A stretch of 64,000 bases of DNA, taken from Oryzias latipes (Eukaryota > Chordata > Actinopteri > Beloniformes > Adrianichthyidae). The position numbers were made by a program, and so were the translations under genes. Where the stretch lies: the NCBI RefSeq assembly GCF_002234675.1, contig NC_019879.2:3716619-3780618 (forward strand). Reading direction: 5' to 3'. Numbering within the stretch: the first letter of the stretch is position 1; the number at the start of each line of letters is the position of its first letter. Below the pieces are notes generated by a model. It did no database searches and was not told where the DNA came from. It was given only the letters and a program-made list of their open reading frames with translations. Below are positions 10,542-21,719 of the stretch, one piece after another.

Positions 10542-12068
10542 ATGGGGAACTTTTGCCTTTTTCTTGGGATGTTTCTGGTTTCAGTCGTCTCGGGTAAGTA
10601 AGTTTCTGCTTTAAGAATGTCCAACAGCTTTAGACTGGTGTCAAGCCAGCCCTCTCTCGTCGAACGGCTGTCAAGTGAGCCCTCTCTTAAAAACGGTGTG
10701 CCGCTTTCTTCCGTGCATTACGGTAACAGCAAAACGTACTATTTTTTAAAAATAAAAACATAGTGTAAAAACTGTCATTACATTTATATGTATAAAAAAG
10801 CACGCCCCCCCCCCTCATAAAAATATATATCTATACATATATTTAAAAGTCTGAGTTATTTCAAAATAAAACGCAGTTAAAATCATGAATTGAAGAGTAG
10901 CTATAATATTCACGTCTAAGAAAAAACTGCTAGTTTTCAGAGTCATTTCACTTTTCAATGACAGTGTCCCACCTGGTGATGTCACATAATAAGTTTTAGA
11001 CAGATCTGATTGTGTTTGATGTGTTTTCGCCATATGTTGAAAACACATTTTTAGCAGATTTCAATTGGGTTTTATTTTGAAATTCCACATCAGATCTGTC
11101 TGAAACTTATTTAATGACATCACCAGATGGGACACTATCAGTGAGAAGTGAAATGACTCACTGAAAACTAGCAGAATTTTTAGACCCATGTCAACATCAT
11201 AAGTACTCCACAATTCATGATTTGAATTGCATTATATTTTGAAATTTACTCGTCAGACTTTTAAATATAGATATAGATATATATTTATACGGGGGGGGGG
11301 GGGTTGTATATACATATAAATGTGTTGACAGTTCTTACACTAGGCTTTTACTTTTTAAAAATGTCATTTTTTGCTGTTACCGTAATGTACATAAGAAAGC
11401 GGCACAACGTTTTTAAGAGAGGGCTCACTTGACAGCCGTTCGACGAGAGAGGGCTGGCCTGACATCAGTAGCTTTAAGGTCCTGCAGCTGAACCTTAGGG
11501 GAGAAAGTTGAACGTTGTTTTAATCTGACTACTTTCTTGCCTTTAAATCTTCTTTTTAAACTTCATTTACCATCATGCATTAGTCATGCGTAACTGTGGA
11601 ATTGGCTAGTTTAATGCATTCGATCCTGGCAGTTCTGTTTTAATGCAAACATGTTTCCAAACAATGTGTAACTTTCACTAAATATTAGCTGCAGAAACAA
11701 TTTTTTTATATCAAATCGAGTTTTCAGAGTTAACAAAATGTTTTTCAACCCTTTTTGAGCATTGGTTCACTTCTTTTCCCTTAAGAAAACACCAGCAACC
11801 AAAACTGTAAAATGAGGAACTCTATGGTCTGTTTTTTGATTTATAGTTCTTCCATTATATTGCATGTTTTTTTGTCTGTTTGTAATAATCGAGGCATGAA
11901 AAGCTGGAAGTTGCAGCTTAGAGTTGCAGTTTAGAGATAGTTTTCAATTAATAATTTTGTAGTTTATGAAGTGCGATTTTATGTAACCTCACAAAAAATG
12001 AAAGTAAGATTCTTTCTTAACAGGGATTTAAAAATATATATATAAAAATATATATACTGGTATATACT

Positions 12069-12154
<86 letters not shown>

Positions 12155-13727
12155 TAGATATCAGTATATCAGAGTCATTTCACTTCTCATACCCATATAT
12201 ATATATATATATTTAAAACATCATTTTAATGTTTGTAATGTCATTTGTGATTTTTAAAGATATTTATTTATTTATCAACATTTTTCCACTTAAAATATTT
12301 TTTAATCATACCCTTTTAAACTGTTGACAAACAGACAAACATATTTTAAAATGCAGGTTTTTAGATATAATTTTTAATAGTTTATGGTTAAAATAACTGC
12401 ACACCCTAGTGTTTATATTAGAACCCAACTTGATACTGTTTTTTCCCCCAATAGCCTATTGTAGTAACTATAGCAACCATTGTATTTGTTGGCTTATGCG
12501 TATTAATAGCAATACGAAGGATTAACATGAATGACATTTTCCCGACCCGCTGGATCCCTTTTGGATTCTGTCAGAGCTTTACTGTGGGGGAAGGCAGGGA
12601 GCCCCCCTGGACACATCACCGGTGTGTCGCACAATCGAACAATCGCACACTCATAAACATTCACACCTAGGGACAATTTAGTCATCATTCAACCTATGAA
12701 GCAGGTTTATGGGCTGTCAGAGAAAGCTGACAGTCCAAACTGAAACACCACACCCAAAGGCTGGGCAGGCTGGGCTGGCCAGTGCAGCTGGGATTTGAAC
12801 CGAAGCCTTTTTGCTGTGAATGACTGTATTTCTCTTTTTTCCCCCCAGGTAATACTGCTGAACAAGTCTCAGGCTTTACAGGAGGTAGTGTGGTTTTGCC
12901 ATGCTCCTGTGAGAACAGAGACACCTCAGAAGGTTTTTCCTGGCAGAAGAAGATCAATACCCAGAAACATTTGAAGGTCTTCCCTTTAGAAGTCCAAGAC
13001 GAACTATATGGGAAACAATTTGAAGGAAGGGTGGAACATGTTTATTTAGAAAATTCAAATAACTGTTCCATTCTCCTGAAAAATATCATTGGGGGGGATC
13101 ATGGTATTTACAGGTGTTATTATAGGACAATAGAAAACCTCCAATATTGGGATGTAGACCTGAACGTCTCTGGTAAGTAGATCATCCAATTATTATTCAT
13201 CAATATTAATATCAATATTTTCTCATGGAAAAACAAATGTTCTCACATCGCTTTCATCTTGAAAAACAGTGTTTGGAGTTTTTTATTCATTATGGGATGA
13301 TATTTTAAGCCTTTGATTATGGAACCCATGACTTACGTCTTCAGTACTCATTGCATGCTGTTGTCTTGTTGCAGATCCCCCCATCGCCTCACAACAGCTC
13401 TCACAAAGTACGTACAAATGAGCTCTTGTTTGGTCGACCTTGAGTCTCCGATCACATGTCTGCTTTCAAACTTCTGTGACGAATGAACACAGTATTTGTG
13501 GAAATGATGTTTTTTGTGGAACCTCACGAACCCTTTGGGATTTTGGGGGAGTGACATCTGTAAAACCGTTTTGGTGAGTTTTTGTTGGGTTTTGTGATTT
13601 ATAATAATGCGTTTTCTGTCTGTTGTTTTCAGCCCAGACAACACCGACTTCCACAAAAAATCCACAGACTGAAAAGCCCGACTGGAAAATGCTTTGGATG
13701 GTCGCGATTTTGGTGTTAGGATTGTAG
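10542..13727 (+). CDS. Small single V-set immunoglobulin surface protein, four exons, 167 aa
   Basis: Exons 10542-10593, 12849-13172, 13375-13407 and 13633-13727, all phase-1 introns as usual for Ig genes, with good GT-AG sites. Exon 1 gives a signal peptide (MGNFCLFLGMFLVSVVSG). Exon 2 is one complete V-set domain with Cys in VVLPCSC, Trp in FSWQKK and the GDHGIYRC tail motif. Exons 3-4 give a Thr/Pro-rich stalk. The protein ends after MLWMVAILVLGL with no cytoplasmic tail. This could be a minimal membrane anchor or a GPI-attachment signal. No ITIM or ITAM is seen. The family (butyrophilin-like, CD-type or other fish V-set receptor) cannot be assigned from sequence alone. An AATAAA follows the stop by about 80 nt. 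Confidence 0.75.
10634..11469 (+). mobile_element. 836-bp foldback (long-TIR) transposon in V-set gene intron 1
   Basis: The two halves are reverse complements almost end to end. The left arm starts ACTGGTGTCAAGCCAGCCC; the right arm ends GGGCTGGCCTGACATCAGT. Mirrored features include the AGAGAGGGCTCACTTGACAG block, the C-run at about 10805 versus the G-run at about 11290, and the GATGTCACATAA / ATGACATCACCAG block near the centre. It is flanked by AGCTTTAG (10626-10633) and AGCTTTAA (11470-11477), an 8-bp target-site duplication with one mismatch, as expected for hAT-type insertion. No coding capacity. Confidence 0.85.
12071..12151 (+). repeat. (TA)n microsatellite
   Basis: About 80 nt of TA dinucleotides in intron 1 of the V-set gene, flanked by more irregular TATA-rich sequence from about 12030 to 12215. 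Confidence 0.95.
12545..12830 (-). repeat. tRNA-derived SINE-like repeat (minus orientation)
   Basis: On the minus strand a head with a B-box-like GGTTCAAATCCC is followed by a body ending TGTCCAGGGGGGCTCCCTGCC...GGATCC. This is the same architecture as the copy at 17050-17338. It ends just before the acceptor of V-set exon 2. Confidence 0.55.
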
Positions 13728-13805
13728 TATAGCATTGTTGTCGTCCGTCATCCTGCACCCAAAATGTCCAGGTGAAGATGTTTCTGTGGTGAATTCTTTT
13801 ATTGA

Positions 13806-13811
13806 AATAAA
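13806..13811 (+). terminator. Polyadenylation signal AATAAA of the V-set gene
   Basis: AATAAA 79 nt after the stop codon, followed by T-rich sequence. It is the first canonical signal downstream. Confidence 0.6.
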
Positions 13812-13879
13812 TTCTGTCATAAACCAGTTTTAAGATAGATTATCATTTATCATTCAACAGATATTTGATCAAATGTAAA

Positions 13880-14290
13880 CACAAATGAATTAATCTTTAT
13901 TTATTTAGCACCTTTAAAAACCATCAGAGAACCAAAATACTCTACATGAAGAGTAGAAATAAAAATAATTAATACAAATTGAGCAAATCAAGAACAAAAA
14001 TTATACATGACATGAATTACAAAGAGCAATAATTAGATAAGAGGCAAATGGAAAATTAAAAAAAGATGCTCCAAATTAAAGAGTATTAAAAACTTTTCTA
14101 GAAAGGTAAGTCTCAAATTGACATTTAAAACTGTTTAGGTTTTAAATTAGCTCTGGGGAAATATTTTTCACTAGACCTTAAAAATCTAGAATGGCTTTGA
14201 AAAGAAAGAAATTAAAAAAAGAAATCAAAAAGAGTAGGCTGGGGAAAGACCATTAAAAGTTTTAAAAACAAGCGTTTCTGGCTACTGTTT
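13880..14290 (+). repeat. Dispersed repeat of the TTTATTTATTTAGCACCTTT type
   Basis: Opens with AATCTTTATTTATTTAGCAC and continues through AGAACCAAAATACTC to AAAAGTTTTAAAAACAAGC, a pattern frequent in fish genomes near 3' ends. Related starts occur at 21018 and 63860. Confidence 0.4.
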
Positions 14291-15381
14291 TCAAAACTCA
14301 TGTTCACGCATCGCCACCCCAGTTTTTACTGATAAAAGGCGCGGCAATTGAACATCCATTTAAAGTCAAACCAGGCGGACTCAGATTTGGTGTGACATCT
14401 GGAATTGCCAGCCATTCAAAAAGTGATCACAGAGGAGAAATGGATTATTGCAGTTTAAGCCCGGCTAGAATTATACGACATCAAGTTTCATTCACGAGAT
14501 TTGCTTAAACATTTCTCACCAAGCCTCTTCCAACTGGTGAGACATGCGCTAGTAAACATTAAAAAAAGAAGAAGAAGAAGAAGCCCCTCTCTGCTTGTCC
14601 ACCAACCAAAAGAGCTAAATGTCTGAAAGGACATGTTTGAAATGCATTTAGTCCTTCAGCAGATTTGATCCCAGCACTTTCACTTTGTGACACTTGTTTT
14701 TTTTGTCAATGCCGCTGTATAAAAACAGCCTGAAGTTATCAGATTACTCACTCAAAAGAATGTTTTCTGGCGCTGGCTGGGAGAATCAACAGTCAAACGT
14801 TTTTCCCCTGGAGGGAATCCGACTCTTTTGACTAAACTGCTGTAACCATGGAGCATGCTTTTAGTAGGTTTTTGTTGTAATCGTGTAACGCTCATCTAAT
14901 AATGTTTCGATATCTCCCGGAGGCTGAAGTTTACAAACAACGTGAAGGGAGATGGTGTTTAAATGTTGGGATTAAGATAAAGTCTTTGGTTAAAGGACGT
15001 TGTCATGTGTCAGTCAGCAGCTCACTAAATAAATCCAACTACAATGAATGGAAAAAGCCCGGTTTTCAAACCAGAATCTCTCATGTGCCAAACAGGATCC
15101 TAAAGGTTTTAACGTCCCAGTGTCTTGATACAGGACCTAACTGTCAACGTGATATCACCAACATGTGTGGCAGAGACATCGGACGTTTCCATGACAACAA
15201 ACATTTTTTATCTGTCTATTCACCACCAGAACTTTAGCTCTAGTTCCCATTTATTGTAATACACAGTGGATTCTGAAGCAGAGAAAAGCAGAATTGCACT
15301 GATATGCAGCACTTTACGGTAGAGAAGTGCATCTTTTTGCCCATATGTAACACTTTACATTAGTAATGTGTTGCATACATT
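14291..15381. other. Intergenic, nothing recognised
   Basis: A GAA-rich microsatellite near 14566-14584 and one open frame of 111 codons (14902-15237) with no domain, splice context or family likeness. Confidence 0.5.
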
Positions 15382-15770
15382 CATTGTGTATGAGAACTGG
15401 ATGAATTGACCCCTCCCCCCTGGCTTTCCCAACAGGAAGTACCCCCTACCCAAGAAGCCAAATGCCTTGATGAAAGTATGTGATCTCTTGTCGAACATTT
15501 GAAACTTTCAATTGACAGATCTTATGTAGCTCCCTTTCAAGTGGTAGGAGTGTGGACTTTCAACAAGCTCATTCCTCATTGGCGAGTGTGGTTGCCATGG
15601 GAACAATGCCTCAGACAGACCTGAACCAATTACTGCTTACAGATGATATCTGGTTCCAACACGGCAACGTCTGTTTCCCACAAAAATAGCGACTGAATTG
15701 ACTTCATGTCGTTGTCATTTTCTACGGGTGACGTCACACTCGCTCGCTCCAGTTCTCGTATACAGTCAAT
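15382..15770 (+). mobile_element. MITE with TTGACTGTA termini, copy B
   Basis: Starts TTGTGTATGAGAACTGGATG and ends CCAGTTCTCGTATACAGTCA, an inverted pair. The interior shares TTTCAACAAGCTCATTCCTC, GGTTGCCATGG and GGTGACGTCACACTCGCTCG with the other copies. Confidence 0.7.
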
Positions 15771-17049
15771 GGTCGCGTGTCGGCGCAAAGCCAATATGAA
15801 AAGCCGTTTTTTTCTCTGCGTCACATTCGCTGATTCACAATGATCACGTCAAAGAGTGTGTTTGTTTAGTTGTCACAGGTGACATCTGTTGTGTTAAAGG
15901 GTTAAAAAAGCAAAAAGGGATTTTTTAAAAAAAGATTGATTTTCATACTCCCCTCAGATAATGGTTTGACCCAAATAAAGAAACACATCATTGTCCTGTG
16001 TGCACAAAAGTCAACCTTATTGACTGTTTATGAAAAGGAATCATCTTCAGCCAAAGATGCTTTTAAATTGCGTCAAATTTGTTGCTCATATGTTTGGTAT
16101 TTACCAAAATAGTTTATGCCAACCACTCAAAAAGCGTTCAAACTTTAAGTGTAGTGAGGTGTTTCAGGGTGTTCATGCACCGATTGTATTATGGAGATGA
16201 CTTGCTAGCAGCATATTGGACTTAGGTGTAAACCTGAAACCATCATAAGCTTTTATTGCTACCAACACCTGAGTGCTACTGGTTAAACCAGAGTTGCGTG
16301 TTTGCTTGTGAAACTTGATAATTGTTCTTCTTCATTGGTGTCCCAGTTGTTTGACATGCGCTGTTGGTGTTTTTGTCTCTGATCATTAGGAAAGGGCAAA
16401 CGAACCAACTGCAACGGGCTCCAACCCACAGACCTGTTCCACGACCTTCAAAGAGGCACCAGGAAGTCACTTTCAACTGATAAGATAATTCATGAAAAAT
16501 GTGGCATTGAGCCTCTTTCAACCATAAAAAGCAAGTGGCATCATGTTTGCATTTCTGCCTCGAAACACCTCCATTTTTTTTTGTTCAGTTTCAAATGCAC
16601 TGGAGGAATGCATCTGTCGTGTTTTTATTTTTTCTACTGCAAAAATGACAATTTTATCAAAGGATAAAAGGTTTTTTCAGACAAGCCGATACAATAAATG
16701 CAAGAACTAGTGATTCATAATTATCATAAAAAGCAACAACATTCAATTGGAAAACCTTTTATTTTGGCTTGTAGTGGAAGGATACCTTTTGGCTGAAGCG
16801 TTTGCTGTTTTTGTTTGAGGATCACAAAAGGCATGTCATGAGTTTGGCTCACGCCACCTAAGACTTTTTCAGTGCATGAGAGAGGGGAGAGAATATGTGG
16901 GGAAGATTAGTCAAAGCTTGCAAAGTTGGATCAAGCTGCGAGAGTGGGCTCCTTTCCCAAATTCCATTTCTGGACCATGTGGCCCTTCAGAGGTCCAAAA
17001 AAAAATTTTTTATTACCATAACACATGTGGACATCATGGCTCCACTAAA
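15771..17049. other. Intergenic, nothing confidently recognised
   Basis: AT-rich sequence. A stretch at 16390-16560 can be read as about 50 codons without a stop (KGKRTNCNGLQPTDLF...) but has no start, no splice context and no known family. Confidence 0.4.
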
Positions 17050-17338
17050 AGGATTCATTCATTTTCTATTCTGTTTGGGGCTGCTGGAGCCACTTGTGGG
17101 CAAAGGCAGGGGACACCTTGGACAGGGCGCCAGTATGTCACAGGAATGTCCACAATCACACACTGATTCACTCTCACACTCACTGAAGCTGGAGATAACC
17201 CACGCATGCACGGGGAGAACATGCAAACTCCATACACATTGATGTTCTGTTTTTTAATGTCCCCCAGCTGGGACTTGAACCGGGGGCCTTCTTGCTGAGA
17301 GGCAAGAGCGCTAACCACTGCGCAACCGTACAAGCCCT
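17050..17338 (-). repeat. tRNA-derived SINE-like repeat (minus orientation)
   Basis: On the minus strand: an A-box-like GCGCAGTGGTTAGCGCTC and a B-box-like GGTTCAAGTCCC, then GGAGTTTGCATGTTCTCCCC, ...CTGGCGCCCTGTCCAAGG..., and a tail GAAAATGAATGAATCC. It is the most complete copy of this family in the window. Confidence 0.75.
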
Positions 17339-19154
17339 CCACTAAAATGATGAACATGTAAAATGTTAAATGATGTCACAGTAAATGTAATATGAAAAAC
17401 GTGCATTCTTAAAACACTTGTTTTTTGTTTCTATATATTTTACACAAAAAAAGTACTGATTTCTTCCTTATTTTTTGCTCATTGATGTACAGTTTTTTTT
17501 AAACGGTTATTTTCTTTGTAATCACTTTTAAGTAGTCATCAAATGTCTCAATAAGTCAGACTGTAATTATCAAAATAAGTAAAAAAGGGGGAAATACACA
17601 TCTTTAGTTGTTTGATGTTAAAATATGCAGACTGTAATTAGAAATGACTACTTTGTGCACATTTGTGTCTTAGCAGACTTTAAAACCTTTGAAACAAAAG
17701 CAAGTAGGGCATCCAAACACAAAGTAAAAGAAAAATCATAAAGTTCTAGTTTTCAGGTCGGGAGAATTTTAGTCCAGACGTTTAAAGTGCATTTGGCCGA
17801 AAAAAGACCTGCTAGGTTTGATTGTAAATTCCCAGTATTGAGGACAGGGATGCCCAGTTTAGTTTAGTCTGCTTAGTTTGTTCAGTTGAGAATTTTCCTA
17901 TTGAATTCTGTGTACTCATGATACTTACAAGTTTACTTTACAATTACAGGTACGAAGCCCATTGAGACGAATGTTGTTGTGATTTTGGGCTTTATGTATG
18001 AATTGAATTGAAATTGAATTGAATTGAATTCTGGAGGTCAGCAGAAGGGAAGAGATTTGCTTGAAATAAGAAGATCTCTTACATGATCAGATGAGTCAAG
18101 TTGAGCCACCCGCTTGGCTGAATGATTGGATTTAAAAGTAAAGATAAAACTGTTTCCAAAAAAATGAGGAAAAGCTAGAAAAAGCTGTGGAGCAAATGGA
18201 ACACAGTGAACCTTCACAGCTTTCAGCAGTGAAAGTTAACTGCAGCATATTTACAGTCATGGGTTAGGGTCACTATCACCAACCCTTAACGACAAGTTTT
18301 CGCAAAGCAATGCAAGTTTTAAACATAGTCGTAGGGAGAAGATGTAATATTTGCCTTCTTGACTGAACCAAAGAGCTGGTTTCACAAGAAAAAGCATTTT
18401 ACTCCTCAAGACTGGGATCTGATACGGAGAAAAAGTACATCATTGGAAGGGGGCAGTTTCAGAAACTCAATTTCAACAAGTTCAAACTTATCCTGGTGAA
18501 TCAACTATCATTTCATAGTCAGATACAGAATTGCTGATTGGCTCAGCTCCAAAAAAACATGTAGTCTTATTTTAGTACAAGAGAAAGTAAATAAAAATCA
18601 GGACATTTCCCTTCAAACTTTAAAACATCGCCTTATTTAAAAGACAGTAATAGTTTCTGTCGTCATCATAGAAACCGCATTTTTGCTGTGAATCATAAAA
18701 TACGCCAAACTAACCAAAGAGTATTATAAATATATATAGGGCCAAACACAAAACCTTGTTGTGCACCGTGACTGAAGGCTCATAAAGACGAATCGTAAAG
18801 TTGACTCATAACAGCGTGTTTTATATCAACAACATGTTTTAGTGTCTGTTGTCTATCCGACGGCATTTCCGAATGTCTCAAGGCGAAGCCTTCTGTTTCA
18901 AAAGGAAAGCTTGAACAAACTTAGACAGATGTTAAAATATTAAACCAATAAATGGTAAAAAAAAGGTGCAGCAGAGTTTAGGTCAAAGTCTAAAAATGAG
19001 CTTTAATGTGTTCTTTATGAACCTGCTGACATAGAAACCAAGGCAGATAAGCAAATCTACGTAAAAAAAAAAAAAAAAACTACAAAAGAGCAAGTTAATG
19101 ATTCATACTTTGTTTTCTGGGTTTTGTCAAATGTTTAGTAATAGCCTCAAACTC
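17339..19154. other. Intergenic, nothing recognised beyond microsatellites
   Basis: AT-rich sequence with a (GAATT)n tract near 17998-18030 and a poly-A run near 19061-19079. No exon-like ORF. Confidence 0.5.
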
Positions 19155-19262
19155 TTGACTGTAGATGAGAACTGGATTGAGTGACTCCTCCCACATCACC
19201 TTCCAAACAGGAAGTACTTGCTGGCTCTGAGAAGTTTTGTCAAATGCTGACAATGTTGAATA
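19155..19262 (+). mobile_element. MITE with TTGACTGTA termini, copy C (left-end fragment)
   Basis: TTGACTGTAGATGAGAACTG followed by GAGTGACTCCTCCCAC and AACAGGAAGTACTTGC, as at the left ends of copies A and B. The right end is missing. Confidence 0.6.
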
Positions 19263-19499
19263 CAAGACATGTAAATTTTTCGAAAAAGTTGTTTATGTTG
19301 GGATACATTTGTTGTGTTCTTTTATTTCCTGTATAGTTTTGTATCATTTAAAATGATAATAAATTGTAATAACCATTGTTTTTCAACACTTTCCATTACT
19401 TGTCGGTTGAAGAGAATGCTGGTTAATGAACCATCCTGTAAAAAGCATCATGTTAAACTTTTCAGAAGCTGATTTGCAACATAAAAAAAACGAATGGGA

Positions 19500-19745
19500 A
19501 TTCAGATTGGGGACACGATGAGCTTCATCCAATGTGGGTCCTTTAGGACAGACCCTTCACACTACGCTGCCTAACTATGTGGTCACAAGGAGGCCCGAGT
19601 CTGGATCTGCCAGTGCCAGTCCTCCCCCAGGATAAAATGCAGGGTTGAGTCAGGAGGGGGCATCCGGCGAAAACCAAATCTAATGTGTGGATCACTGAAA
19701 ACTGACTTGCTGTGGAGACCCTTGAGGGGAAGTGTCTTTATCTGG
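19500..19745 (+). repeat. SINE-like repeat, family with copy at 36960
   Basis: GATGAGCTTCATCCA ... GTGGGTCCTTTAGGACAGACCC ... GGATAAAATGCAGGGTTGAG ... GCTGTGGAGACCC matches, segment by segment, the copy at 36960-37195. This head is truncated; the other keeps a GTTTGATTCCC B-box-like motif. Confidence 0.65.
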
Positions 19746-19849
19746 TTAAATAAAGGTTATCTAACAAAAATAATTAAAAACAAAATTAGCTGCATTGCAT
19801 TATTTTAATTCATTTTGGTGTCTTGTGTGTATAATCTATACATCTGTAA

Positions 19850-20010
19850 CTCTGATGAAAATCATGTTGATGTTTCTTTTAACCTGTTCTTGTGGCATTA
19901 CATCACATGATGGAGGACAAGTATGAAGAAAATTATGCCTAAAATGGAATTTATGAGTATTTCTTTATTCAAATTGTTGTGAATCAAGAGCAGACAAAAA
20001 AATGCAGTTG
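19850..20010 (+). repeat. Fragment of dispersed repeat family F
   Basis: TGTTCTTGTGGCATTACATC...TTTCTTTATTCAAATTGTTG...TGAATCAAGAGCAGAC matches 21755-21870, which begins the longest copy of this family. Confidence 0.5.
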
Positions 20011-20226
20011 GAAAAAGTTTTTACATTGAAAGTATTTACATTAATACGTTTTATAAAAGAATGGCTTAATGGTCTAAAAAAAGAGTTTTGAAGTTGCTTT
20101 GGTCGATAAGAAACAGGCTTCAATGGCTCTTTTAGTGTTAAAGGTCAGATATCTGTATTATATTGAAGAAGCTCTGATTTTTTTTGCTTTGTTGGTGTTT
20201 GGTTAAAAAAACACACATGATTTTCC

Positions 20227-20258
<32 letters not shown>

Positions 20259-20459
20259 TTAATCAAAACTTCTAATGGATGTAATCGAAAAAAATAAGCC
20301 TAGCTAAATTTGTGATTATTTTATTTTACCATTATGTTGTTCTGCGTTTGTTTCTTCTGACTGTAATTTCTGATTTTTTTTTTTTAATTACTTGTATGTT
20401 CAGCCATGTTCTGTTATGTTCAATCGTTTAATGAAAAAAAGCACTGAAGATGCTTCTGA

Positions 20460-20530
20460 CACCCACGTGATCAACGGGGAACGCAGTTGACGTACTCACT
20501 ACGTCTGACGTAGCAGGAAGTAGCACAGGC
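20460..20530 (+). promoter_or_regulatory. piga: Candidate TATA-less piga promoter: E-box, two CRE-like sites, ETS site
   Basis: CACGTG at 20464-20469, TGACGTA at 20488-20494 and again at 20506-20512, and CAGGAAGT at 20514-20521, directly before the proposed noncoding exon. The spacing and motif types fit a housekeeping promoter. Inference from motifs only. Confidence 0.4.
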
Positions 20531-20636
20531 GGCTAAACGGTTAGCATAAAGAACTGGAGGGAAAAGAATCGACCACTGAGCGTGTTTTACTTTTTATTTT
20601 TTCAAAGCTGGAACAAAGCCGACATTTCTGCACACG
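20530..20636 (+). other. piga: Probable noncoding first exon of piga
   Basis: Ends at a strong donor (CACACG then GTAAGC, 20637). The acceptor GATGTTTTAG at 23337 begins the exon carrying the piga ATG at 23358. Human PIGA also has a noncoding exon 1. The 5' boundary is a guess. Confidence 0.45.
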
Positions 20637-21017
20637 GTAAGCCAAACGTAGGCTGTCAGGAGCGAAAATAGTCATTCAAATGACGTAATGAAAATAGTTC
20701 TTCATGTAAAAGAAGTAACTAAGCTGTTATTGGATTGGCTATTGGAACAGTTTACAGGTAGCTAGTTTCCCCCCAGTTCGGCTATACTGACGTTTTATTT
20801 TACAATGTCTGGAATATTGGACTTGAAAATTATTAACTTAAACAGAGACTGCTGTATCAGCACTGATGAGTAAACATTTTTATTATTTAGGTGTTTAAGG
20901 AAAATATTGATGCCACATTATTGATTTGTATTTATTGTTTTATTTATTTTTTTAATTTGTGTGGGGGTTTTGGAGAAGGAATATATTTTCTTCTCCCTTT
21001 ACAGTTGACATTATCCC

Positions 21018-21130
21018 AATCAAATCAAATCAACCTTTATTTATTATAGCACTTTTACAACAACACATGTCAGTCAAGGTGCTGTGCATAAAATACAACA
21101 ATAAAATGTAAAAACAAGATGACAAGACAA
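21018..21130 (+). repeat. Dispersed repeat, AATCAACCTTTATTTATTATAGCAC type
   Basis: AATCAAATCAAATCAACCTT then TTATAGCACTTTTACAAC and AAGGTGCTGTGCATAAAATA, a common fish repeat end. It lies inside the proposed first intron of piga. Confidence 0.5.
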
Positions 21131-21719
21131 ACAGTGCCGACAACCCCCAGTACACACACACATACGCACACATGACAAAAAGAGTGATAAAATGATGGAA
21201 TATAGAGTTGCCTGATATTTCTTTCGTTATGTGAATGTAAAAATTTAAATATAGTTTTTTTTTATTATTTACGTTTGATTAAGCTTATTTAATGGTTATT
21301 AGGAGAAGTGGTCAATGACACAAGCATCGTTATATTAATGACTTGAACAGGTAGTGGTGGGGGATAAAGGTGTAACTTCATGAAAAGTGTCCAAAGTTCT
21401 CGTCTGACGGGCTTCTTCTGTGAGCCGACATCACATAAATGACACCAGAGGCTGTTCTGGATGCTAGAATGATATGAATGCTGGACTTGAAGGAGAATGT
21501 GGTTTATAGTCTGTTGTTGGTTGGAGCGGATCCATTACAGCTAGCTTATTTGAAAGAATGCAAAACAGCCCACTGATTATTCATCAAGTCTCTGTGGCTG
21601 GGACCATTGTCATCTGAGCTGCTAGTCACTGTTTTGTTTAATCTTAAATACTGTCAGACCTAAATTAAAAGTTGTAGTTTAGACTATAAACAAGGTTGTA
21701 CGAATCTGTTTTCTCTTGT

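Noticed and set aside
14902-15237. 111-codon plus-strand open frame between the V-set gene and piga
   Set aside because: No domain, no splice sites of quality, no promoter or poly-A context, and no recognisable family; most likely a chance ORF.
16390-16560. About 50 stop-free codons (KGKRTNCNGLQ...), possible exon or transposase relic
   Set aside because: I could not match it to any family, and the flanking splice signals are weak.
17287-17338. Possible tRNA gene on the minus strand (A and B boxes)
   Set aside because: Spacing and arms do not make a cloverleaf; the sequence continues into a SINE body.
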